Source: Ornithorhynchus anatinus (lineage: Eukaryota > Chordata > Mammalia > Monotremata > Ornithorhynchidae). Taken from it: a stretch of 64,000 nt of DNA. Below the pieces are notes generated by a model. That model made no database searches. It saw only the letters and a list, made by a program, of their open reading frames with translations, and was not told the DNA's origin. Of the stretch, positions 1 to 10,410 are shown one piece after another; the first letter of the stretch is position 1, and each line of letters starts with the position of its first letter. The stretch spans positions 3,841,378 to 3,905,377 of the forward strand of contig NW_024396743.1 of the NCBI RefSeq assembly GCF_004115215.2, given 5' to 3'. The translations under genes and the position numbers were made by a program.

Positions 1-342
1 CCACTCCGGCGGGAGGGGGCGGGGCTTCGGGCGGCCGCCCCGCTCGGCTGTCTCCGTCGGAGGCGCTCGGCTGTCTCCGTCCGGGTCGCTCGGCTGTCTC
101 CGTCGGAAGCGCTCGGCTATCTCCGTCGGGGACGCTCGGCTATCTCCGTGGGCGGCGCTCGGCTGTCTCCGTCGGGAGCGCTCGGCTATCTCCGTCGGCG
201 GCGCTCGGCTTTCTCCGTCGGGGCGGCTCGGCTATCTCCGGCCGCTCGGCATCCCGGTCCCCGCCGTGGCTGCGGCGCTGGGGCTTTTCACTGCGGCTGC
301 GACCCCCGGCTCCCGCCCGCCGGTGCCCGCGCCCCGCTGCCC
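1..342 (+). promoter_or_regulatory. RAC3: RAC3 CpG-island promoter / 5'UTR region
   Basis: The sequence up to the RAC3 ATG is very GC- and CpG-rich, with a GGGGCGGGGC Sp1-type box at 18-27 followed by the 23-bp array. No TATA box is visible. The transcription start cannot be placed from sequence alone; the island probably extends left of the window. Confidence 0.55.
41..247 (+). repeat. 23-bp tandem repeat array (about 9 copies) in the RAC3 5' region
   Basis: Units begin at 41, 64, 87, 110, 133, 156, 179, 202 and 225, an exact 23-bp period, followed by a degenerate tenth start at 243. The unit reads roughly CGCTCGGCTATCTCCGTCGG plus three variable bases. It contains no ATG and lies 100-300 bp before the RAC3 start codon, so it falls in the promoter or 5'UTR. 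Confidence 0.92.
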
Positions 343-1947
343 ATGCAGGCCATCAAGTGCGTGGTGGTCGGCGACGGGTGAGTGCCGGGGGGGGGGGGGG
401 GCCCAACCGGGGGATGCCCGGCGCGGGGGGGGGGGCGGGGCGGGGGCGAGGCCGGCATCGGGGTGGGGGTCGGCGGAGGGTCAAGAGGGGAGCTGACCCC
501 CCCCATCGTCTCCCGCAGAGCCGTGGGGAAGACGTGCCTGCTCATCAGCTACACCACCAATGCCTTCCCCGGAGAATACATCCCCACCGTGTGAGCAGCC
601 CCCCGGGGAGGGGGGGAGGGGTGGGGGTCCCGGGCGGGGGAGGGAGGGGGGCCGGTCCTGAACCCCCTCCCTCCTCCCCGCCCCCCCCCGCCCCCCCGCA
701 GCTTCGACAACTACTCGGCCAACGTGATGGTGGACGGGAAGCCCGTGAACCTGGGCCTGTGGGACACGGCCGGACAGGAAGACTATGACCGGCTGCGGCC
801 CCTCTCCTACCCCCAGACGGTACGTGAGGCCCGGGGGGGCTCTGGCGGGGGGGGGCGGGCCGAGGGCAGCCCCGCTCCCCCCTCCGTCCGGCCGGCGCCT
901 CTCAGGGCCTCGGTCCCCTCCTCCGGATGACGGGGATGGAGACTCTCGGGCCCACGTGGGGATTCGCCCGCGTCCACCCCGGCGCTCGGGCCGGGGCCCG
1001 GCCCACACGGCGATGCCATCACCGTCAGGTTGCGCTCGCCCGACCGCTCGGCCCCCGCCGGGCCGTCGGGACTCCCGCTCGGACGCGTGACCTCCTGCCC
1101 GAGGCCTCCTCCCGCTCCCCGCTGCGTCGTCCCGACTCGCTCCCTTTCTTCTCCTCCCCCCCACCCAACCCCACGGCCCTCGTGTCCACCTCCGCCATTT
1201 ATTTAGATGTCCGTCTCCCCCTCTAGAGCATAAGCTCGCCGTGGGCAGCGAACGTGTCCGCTTTACCGTCACCCTGTCCTCCCCCAAGCGCTTAGTGCGG
1301 CGCCCCGCACGCGGTAGGCGCTCCGTAACGGCGACCGGTTGAACGAACCCCTCCCTCTGCCCCCAGGATGTCTTCCTGATCTGCTTCTCCCTGGTGAGCC
1401 CGGCCTCCTTCGAGAACGTCCGCGCCAAGGTAGCCGCGGCTCCGGGCGGGGACCCGGACCCCGCCGGTGGGCGGCCGGGGGTGGGGGGGGCGGAGAGGAG
1501 GAGGAGGAGGAGGAGGAGGAGGGAAGACGGCCCGGAGGCTCAGCGGCCCTGGCCCTCTCTCTCTCTCCCAGTGGTACCCGGAAGTGCGGCACCACTGCCC
1601 CAACACGCCCATCATCCTCGTGGGCACCAAGCTAGACCTGCGGGACGACAAGGACGCCATCGAGCGGCTGCGGGACAAGAAGCTGGCCCCCATCACCTAC
1701 CCCCAGGGCCTGGCCATGGCAAGGGAGATCGGTGAGTCGGTCGCAGGGGGGAGGACGGGGCGGGGGGCTCCGGACCCCCCTCCCTCCCGGCCCTGACTCC
1801 GGCCCGCGTCCCCCAGGCTCCGTCAAGTACCTGGAGTGCTCGGCCCTGACGCAGAGGGGGCTGAAGACGGTGTTCGACGAGGCCATCCGGGCCGTGCTGT
1901 GCCCCCCGCCCGTCAAGAAGCCCGGCAAGAAGTGCACCGTCTTCTGA
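343..1947 (+). CDS. RAC3: RAC3, Rho-family small GTPase (6 coding exons, complete)
   Basis: Exons 343-377, 519-590, 702-819, 1367-1429, 1572-1731 and 1817-1947 join in phase to 579 nt, encoding 192 residues, the standard Rac length. The product is a membrane-anchored GTP/GDP switch that drives actin remodelling and NADPH oxidase assembly. Visible motifs are the P-loop GDGAVGKT (residues 10-17), switch I ending YIPTVFDNY, DTAGQED in switch II, TKLD for guanine recognition, SAL near residue 158, a basic tail PVKKPGKK and the prenylation box CTVF. The tail [10 protein letters not shown] is how I separate RAC3 from RAC1 (KRKRKCLLL) and RAC2; the DCXR neighbour agrees. The ATG at 343 gives the invariant start [12 protein letters not shown]. 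The frame stays open upstream but contains no ATG, so no N-terminal extension is supported. The five introns are short except intron 3 (547 bp), which carries an L2 tail. Identification is near certain. Confidence 0.97.
1088..1347 (+). mobile_element. L2-type LINE 3' end in RAC3 intron 3
   Basis: The sequence matches the monotreme L2 terminal pattern: 'ctccctttcttctcc...ccatttatttag', then 'gtctccccctctagagcataagctcgccgtgggcag', and the tail 'ccaagcgcttagtgcggcgccccgcacgcggtaggcgctc'. It is heavily mutated and ends about 20 bp before the exon 4 acceptor at 1365-1366. Confidence 0.8.
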
Positions 1948-2521
1948 GGGTCCCGAGCCCGGGGAGCGGCGGGGGGAGGGGCCCGGGGGGCCCGGAGCCA
2001 GCCCGGGGTCGGGGGGGGGAGCGGGGCCGCCCCGCCGGCCGGCCTGGGGAGCGGGGCCGGGTTTGGTGTCGTCGTCGAGGTTTTTGATTTCCCTTCAGTC
2101 GTGCTGTGACGGGGAGGAGGGCTAGCGGGGGCGGGGGGGGGGAGGTGGGGAGGAGGAGGGAGGTCCGGCCCAGCCCCGCCCCGGGGTTCAGGGGGTGGAG
2201 CAGCATGGGGATGGGACGGAGCGCGCAGGCTCGGGGGGGAAGGGAGGGGAGAGGGGGGGTCAGCGCTTGCCCGGACCCCCCCACCCGCGGGGACACGGGA
2301 GTCCGGGCCCCCCGGCCAGGCAGGAGGGAGCGGGGTCTCCCTCGACTTTTGGGCGGGGCGGGGGTGGGCGGGTGGGGGTGGGGGGGGCTTGTGAAAGATC
2401 GGGGGAAGGGGACGAGGCCAGGGCCCAGCCCGGGCGAGGGGCCGGAAGGGGCGCGGGGCGGGAGGGGGCGGCGTGGCCGGCTCAGTCCAAAGTGGCCCAG
2501 GCCGGGGTGATCACTTCTTAT

Positions 2522-2527
2522 TTTATA
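2522..2527 (-). terminator. DCXR: candidate DCXR polyadenylation signal (TATAAA variant)
   Basis: Read on the minus strand this is TATAAA, a known minor poly(A) hexamer, 113 nt beyond the DCXR stop codon. No minus-strand AATAAA or ATTAAA occurs between the stop and this point. A short DCXR 3'UTR fits the human gene as I recall it. Confidence 0.45.
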
Positions 2528-2528
2528 C

Positions 2529-2534
2529 AATAAA
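2529..2534 (+). terminator. RAC3: RAC3 polyadenylation signal AATAAA
   Basis: A canonical AATAAA lies 582 nt after the RAC3 stop codon and is the first one downstream. It sits immediately beside a minus-strand TATAAA (2522-2527) usable by DCXR. Confidence 0.75.
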
Positions 2535-2640
2535 CATTCTCCATCCGGCCCGGCCCCCGCCATTCTTCCCCCCCGACCCCCCGCCGCCCCTCTTCTCCCT
2601 CCGGCCCGGCCGCGGCGCGACGGACCCACGGGCCCCCGCC

Positions 2641-5647
<3,007 letters not shown>

Positions 5648-6080
5648 CCCGCCGCCCGCTCCGACCCCGCCGCCAACTCGGAGCGCCCGCCCGTCCGTCC
5701 GTCCGCCGGGGGCGGGAGGGGGGCGGGCCCGGAGGGGCCAATGGGAAGCCCGCTTCCCCTCGGGGGCGGAGCTATGCAAATGAGGGACCCTCTCGGGCGG
5801 GGGAGGCGGGCGCCGGCGTCGACGATCGGCTGGGAGGGAGGCGACTTGAGCGGGTCGCGTGACCTCCCCTCCTCGCGGCGAGGCCCCGCCCGCGGGAGGG
5901 GAGGCCCCGCCCACCCGGCCGGCGCCGGCGCGCTGAGGGCGGAGCGGGGGGGGGGAGGGGCGGGTCGTGCTCTCGCGAGAGCGGCGAGGTGGCGCGGCCG
6001 GGGCCCGGGGAGGGGCGGGGCCCGGGGAGGGGCGGCCCCCCGGCCCCCCGAGAGGCCCCGCACGCACACCCAACCCGGCC
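5648..6080 (-). promoter_or_regulatory. DCXR: DCXR CpG-island promoter
   Basis: This dense CpG stretch lies directly upstream of the DCXR start codon. It contains a CCAAT box in reverse (5738-5742), an octamer ATGCAAAT (5774-5781), GGGCGGGGC-type Sp1 boxes and a perfect TCTCGCGAGA palindrome (5970-5979). No TATA box is seen. Confidence 0.65.
5970..5979. promoter_or_regulatory. TCTCGCGAGA promoter element
   Basis: A perfect 10-bp palindrome about 320 bp upstream of the DCXR ATG. This CGCG element is an established vertebrate CpG-island promoter motif, reported as bound by BANP when unmethylated. Its use here is inference from position. Confidence 0.55.
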
Positions 6081-6102
6081 CCCGACCTGCGGCCGCCCCA
6101 TA

Positions 6103-6545
6103 TTGTCTTTAGGAAGCCCTTCCTCTGTCCCCGGATAGGGCCAGAAAATGATATTTTTCTCCGCGAAGCCCTCACTATGTGCCAAGCGCCGGGCCGAGGT
6201 AGATTCGGTGCGGTGGGACCCGGGTCGGGCCCCAGGTCGGACCCCAGCTCGGACCCCGGCTGGTAATCTTTCCTCTGTGAAGCGCTTACCGTGTGCCGAG
6301 CACCGGGCTGAGGTAGCTACGGAGCAGTCAGACCCGAGCCGGGCCCCCAAATAGGGCCAGCTGGTAATATTTTCTCTGTGAAGCGCTTACCGTGTGCCGA
6401 GCACCGAGATGAGGTAGCTACGGAGCAGTCGGGCCCGATCCGGGCCCCAGATGGGGCCATCTAGTAATTAATATTTTGTGATTTAGGTGCTTAGTAGGGT
6501 GCTCTGCCCCTAGTAAGCGCTCAATAAATACTACTGAATGAATAA
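6103..6545. repeat. tandem array of a ~101-bp SINE-derived unit, about 3.5 copies
   Basis: Copies begin near 6144, 6261, 6362 and 6462 (partial). The last two intervals are 101 and 100 bp. Each full copy carries 'ctctgtgaagcgcttaccgtgtgccgagcaccg', then 'gaggtagctacggagcagtc' and 'gatagggccag'. The array ends in an L2/MON1-type tail at 6478-6545. Confidence 0.8.
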
Positions 6546-6547
6546 TA

Positions 6548-6765
6548 TCGCGCCAAGCACCATCCTGAGCCCGGGGCTAGATGCGAGTTCGTCGTGTCGG
6601 ACGAAGTCCCGTGGGGCTCCTCCGTCTAAGGGGGAAGGAGAAGGGCTATCGAACCCCCATTTTACAGATGAGAAAACCGAGGCACAGAGAAGCGGCTTGC
6701 CCGGCGTCACCCGGCAGCCAAGTGATGGAGTCAGGAGACCCGGAACCCGGTCCTCTTTCTCGAGT
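6548..6765 (-). mobile_element. MON1-type SINE (reverse)
   Basis: It shows the reverse core 'cattttacagatgagaaaaccgaggcacagagaagcggcttgcccggcgtcaccc', preceded by the tail side 'gccaagcaccatcctgagc'. It lies in the DCXR-RFNG spacer. Confidence 0.75.
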
Positions 6766-7021
6766 CCGGAGGGGCCGGGGCCCTGCGATCCGCTTCCGGG
6801 CCCGGTGGGGGTGAACCCGAGTCCGGGGGTCCCTGCGAGGAAGCGGGGCGTTCAGACGGAGCCCCCTCGTCTCTTCACGACGCCCCTTCGCTCCGGTCAG
6901 GAGGCGGCACCCCCAAGTCAGGGTGGCCACCACAACAGAGCAGGAGGCACGGAGGCCGTCGCCAGGCGAGGGATGATGAGCGGGGGGGAGGCGGGAGTGG
7001 AGGGGAGACAGGCTGGAAACC

Positions 7022-7120
7022 AATCATCATCATCATCATCATCATCATGGTGGGATTTGTTAAGCGCTTACCTACGCGTCAAGCCCTCTTCCAGGCGCCG
7101 AAGTAACGAGATGATGATGA
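7022..7120 (-). mobile_element. MON1 tail fragment with (ATC)n
   Basis: A (TCA)n run at 7022-7049 is followed by 'ggtgggatttgttaagcgcttacctacgcgtcaagccctcttcc', the reverse MON1 tail. The SINE tail supplies the microsatellite. Confidence 0.65.
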
Positions 7121-7122
7121 TC

Positions 7123-7362
7123 CTTCGATCGGATTGATTGAACGCTTACTGTGTGCAGAGCGTCGGGACGTGGTCGCCGCCCCACCCGGACCTCGCGGTC
7201 TGAGCAGAAGGGAGAACAGGGATTTTTATCCCCATTCGACAGAAGCTGAGGCCCAGAGAGGTGAAGTGATTTCCCCGAGATCACACAGCACGGAAGTGTC
7301 AGCACCGGGATTGGAACCCAGGGCTCTCGAGTCCCAGGCTGGTGGTCTTTCCACTAGGCCGT
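7123..7362 (-). mobile_element. L2 tail plus MIR/MON1 core and head (reverse)
   Basis: 'tcggattgattgaacgcttactgtgtgcagagcg' is the reverse L2 tail. 'gaagctgaggcccagagaggtgaagtgatttcc...gggattggaacccagggctctcgagtcccaggctgg' is a reverse SINE core and B-box region. Confidence 0.7.
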
Positions 7363-7599
7363 GAACCTGGGGGAGATTTCGGGGGGGGGGGGGTCCCTCG
7401 GGAGCCAGGCTGGGTTCCGATCTGGGAGGGAGGGCTGAGGGGAACCAAACCTAATTTTCTGGAGATTTTTATGGTACCTGGGATGTTTTTATAACAGTAC
7501 CCAAAGACGCTCTCTTTCTCTCTCTCTGTCTCTTTTTCTCTCCCCCTTCCTCTCTCCTTCCGCCTCCCTCCAATACTGGCCCTGCTCTCTGATCCCAAC

Positions 7600-8040
7600 A
7601 GAATAGTAATAATGATAATAATTAATAGTTATGGTATTTGTTAAGCACTTACTATGTGCCAAGCACATAGTGAGCCCTGGGGTGGTCAAAAGGATATCAG
7701 GTTGTCCCATGCTCACAGTTTGAGAAGCAGCGTGGCTCAGTGGAAAGAGCACGGGCTTGGGAGTCAGAGGTCGTGAGTTTGAATCCCAGCTCTGCCGCTT
7801 GTCAGCCGTGTGACTGTGGGCGAGTGACTTAACTTCTCTGTGCCTCAGTTACCTCATCTGTCAAATGGGGATTAACCGCGAGCGAGCCTCACGTGGGACG
7901 ACCCGATTACCCTGTATCTACCCCAGCGCTTAGAACAGTGCTCGGCACATAGTAAGCGCTTAACAAATACCAACGTTATTATTTTAGTTCCCATTTTGCA
8001 GATGAGGTCACTGAGGCCCGGAGAAGTGAAGTGCTCTCCT
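7600..8040 (-). mobile_element. MON1-type SINE (reverse), split by a younger MON1
   Basis: Its tail half (7618-7720) and core half (7986-8040, 'cccattttgcagatgaggtcactgaggcccgg') belong to one element interrupted by the forward MON1 at 7721-7985. Confidence 0.8.
7721..7985 (+). mobile_element. full-length MON1-type SINE, nested
   Basis: It has the complete structure: tRNA-like head with A-box region 'gtggctcagtggaaagag' and B-box-like 'gagtttgaatcccagc', the MIR core 'gtgacttaacttctctgtgcctcag', and a tail ending 'aaataccaacgttattatt'. It interrupts a reverse MON1; AGTT flanks both sides. Confidence 0.85.
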
Positions 8041-8082
8041 AGGATCTTGGCTCCCGGGGCCCCTTTCTCGGAAGAGCTTCGT

Positions 8083-8166
8083 TCATTCATTCATTCGATG
8101 GTATTTCTTAAGCGCTTACCGGGAGCACTGTACCGAGCGCTTGGGAAACTACAATATTTCTCCGCT
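8083..8166 (-). mobile_element. L2-type 3' tail (reverse)
   Basis: (CATT)n is followed by 'cgatggtatttcttaagcgcttaccgggagcactgtaccgagcgcttggg', the reverse of the L2 end. Confidence 0.75.
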
Positions 8167-8328
8167 CCGCTCACGGAAAGGGGGAGCCCGGTTTCTCGTA
8201 GACCTTCCCCTGAGCTCGGTCCGAGCTTCGATACCGGCCCTCCTCCCCCCCAGAGACGGATGGGCGAGTTCCTCCGTTAATCGATACCCAGGTATCGGGT
8301 CGAGGACCGACCCGAGTTTGCCGATCCA

Positions 8329-8744
8329 CCACGAGCCTCTAGATTGCGAGCTCGCCGCGGGCAGGGAGGTTTCTTTCCAACTCTCTTGTAGTAGACTCTC
8401 GGTCGCTTAGCACAGCACTCTGCCCCGAGAAGCAGCGTGGCCTAGTGAGGCGAAAGAGCACGGGCCGGGGAGGCAGAGGACCTGGGTTCTGATCCCCGTT
8501 CCGTCACTCGTCGGCTGTGTGACCTGGGGCGAGTCCCTTCGCTTCTCTGGGCCTCAGTTCCCTCACCTGGAAAGTGGGGATTAAAGCCGTGAGCCCCACG
8601 TGGGACAGGGACCGTGTCCAAACCGATTATCTGGTCTCCACCCCGGCCCTCAGTACGGAGCCTGGCACGTAGTAAGCGCTTAACAAATGCCATTCGAAAA
8701 GAAATAAAGTTCGCGCTCAACAAATACTATCGACTGATCGACTG
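8329..8744 (+). mobile_element. L2-type 3' end split by a MON1 SINE
   Basis: The left part (8329-8426) reads 'ctagattgcgagctcgccgcgggcagg...cttagcacagcactctgcccc'. The right part (8706-8744) reads 'ttcgcgctcaacaaatactatcgactgatcg', the expected continuation. The MON1 at 8427-8705 separates them. Confidence 0.75.
8427..8705 (+). mobile_element. full-length MON1-type SINE, nested in an L2 tail
   Basis: It runs from 'gagaagcagcgtggcctagtg' through 'gggttctgatccccg' and 'aaagtggggattaaagccgtgagccccacgtgggacagg' to 'cgtagtaagcgcttaacaaatgcc'. Confidence 0.8.
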
Positions 8745-8890
8745 GCTGAGCCTAGCCGCCCCGGCTCCCGGAATCCTCTCCGCTCACGCTAAAGCGGGGT
8801 CCACCCACTGACCCCTCTCCGTGGTGGTCGAGCACCTCGCCACTCTTTACGTGAGCTTGGAGAGCCGAAGTGCTGCGTGACTTATGTAAG

Positions 8891-9160
8891 GAGGCAGAAA
8901 GATATTTCGTGGCTCAGTTGAAAGAGCAGGGGCTTAGGAGTCGGCGGTCATGGGTTCGAATCCCGGCTCTGCCACCTGTCAGCTGTGTGACTTTGGGCAA
9001 GTCACTTGTCTTCTCGGTGCCTCAGTGACCTCATCTGTAAAATGGGGATTAAGTCTGTGCGCCCCAAGTGGGACGACCTGATTCCCCTGTATCTACCCCA
9101 GCGCTTAGAACAGTGCTCGGCACATAGTAAGCGCTTAACAAATGCCAACATTATTATATT
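8891..9160 (+). mobile_element. full-length MON1-type SINE
   Basis: A well-preserved copy with B-box-like 'gggttcgaatcccggc', core 'gtgacctcatctgtaaaatggggattaag' and tail 'gcgcttaacaaatgccaacattatta'. It lies in the DCXR-RFNG spacer. Confidence 0.85.
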
Positions 9161-9718
9161 TGAGTGGGTGTTGGATGAGGGGCCGGGGGGCGGGGAAAGG
9201 CATGGGGGTTGGGGGGGTGAAGAAATCCACAAAATCCAGAATCCACCACCCCCTATCCCATGGAGTCCGGTGGCGGGACGACGGGTTCTCCCGTTACCAG
9301 ATGCCGAATCCACCGAGAGGTTGTGGGGATCACGTTTTTTGCGTTTGTGTTTTCTGCCGGAACAGTGGCCGGTTGGGTGACGGCGGGGGGGGTGGGGACG
9401 TAGAGGTCGGCCGCCGGCAGGAGCCGCGACGCTTGAGAAAAACACCTTTTTCACATTGGAGTGAGTGTGTCGGCGTCTCTGGAGAAGGGCATTTTAGGGG
9501 GGAAGATCTCTGGGGGCCCTTGACCATCGGAGATTTAGATTCACCGTCCGAACGACGGCAAAGGCCGGGACGCTTTGTCCGGGCCGTTAAACCTGGGGGC
9601 TGTCGGGTCTGGGGGACTCGTCTACGAAGCTGAACTTTTGTGTGTGTGTAACTCTGGATCAGCTGAGGACAGCAGGGCGCTCAGTCAGGGAGCCAGCCCT
9701 CCCATTTCACTTTAAATA
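9161..9718. other. unassigned spacer between MON1 and the RFNG 3' end
   Basis: About 560 bp with no repeat or reading frame I recognise. It probably lies just downstream of the RFNG poly(A) site. Confidence 0.4.
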
Positions 9719-9724
9719 TTTATT
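9719..9724 (-). terminator. RFNG: RFNG polyadenylation signal AATAAA (minus strand)
   Basis: TTTATT on the plus strand reads AATAAA for RFNG, 687 nt past its stop codon. It is the first canonical signal downstream. The 9725-10410 interval is then the RFNG 3'UTR, which is GC-rich and repeat-free. Confidence 0.6.
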
Positions 9725-10410
9725 TGGTTTAGGAGCAGGGGCAGGAGGGGGTAGCTGCCCTTTGGACCGCAGGATTCCCTGGCCGGACAGATCCGGGCGT
9801 CCTCCGTGTCAGGCCCGGGGTCTAAGGTTCAGGGCAGCTGGCTGCCGGAGACACGGGACGGGGGGGTGGGTCCGGCTCAGCTGAGCCCCACCTGTCTGGG
9901 GGGGTGGGCTCGCCGAGTGCTGGAGGGAAAAGCGGCAGAATCCCGGATCGGGATGCCGGCCTCCCGGACCGGAGCGGGCCTCGGCCTCCCCGCGGGGCTG
10001 GGTCCCGCCCTTCCCCCTCCCCCGGCGGGCAAGGCCAAGCGGCAGGGGTTGCCCCTCACAGGTCCTGCCGGGGGCTGACCGGAAGCCGCGGCCGGCTCGG
10101 CGGGAGGGGGTGACCGGGCCCTAGAACGGCGAGGGAGGGGCCGGGCTTCGACGTACCAGGGGAGGATTCCAGCCCTGGAACCGCCCCCCCTCGGCCCCTC
10201 CCACCCCCCACGGTTGCCCCTTCGCCCCGGCCCCCTCAGCGGGGCAGAAGAGGGTCCCGGGTCCCCCCAGAGGTCACGCTTCCCGGGGCCCGGATGCGTC
10301 CGGGCCAGGGCCGGCCACTTGGAGATTCGGACGGAGCCGGGAGAACCTCCGGGCCCAGCGGAGAGGAGGGCTGGGGGGAGACCCCTTCGGTCACCCTCCA
10401 GCCGGGCGCC

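Larger units (their letters stand above)
1948..2640. other. RAC3/DCXR convergent 3'UTR interval
   Basis: This gene-free interval holds the GC-rich RAC3 3'UTR (to about 2550) and the short DCXR 3'UTR (2641 down to about 2500). It has no recognisable SINE or LINE copy, unlike nearly every other spacer here. Confidence 0.7.

Noticed and set aside
41-247. CRISPR-like array
   Set aside because: The 23-bp units are contiguous with no unique spacers and the sequence is vertebrate.
148-342. In-frame 65-residue extension ahead of RAC3 MQAIKC
   Set aside because: The frame is open only because of the GC-rich 23-bp array; it begins with GTG and holds no ATG, and Rac N-termini are invariant.
343-1947. 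RAC1 or RAC2 instead of RAC3
   Set aside because: The hypervariable tail [10 protein letters not shown] and the DCXR neighbour fit RAC3.
7721-7800. tRNA gene, from A-box and B-box-like text
   Set aside because: This is the tRNA-derived head of MON1, repeated dozens of times with a MIR core attached; there is no cloverleaf or terminator.
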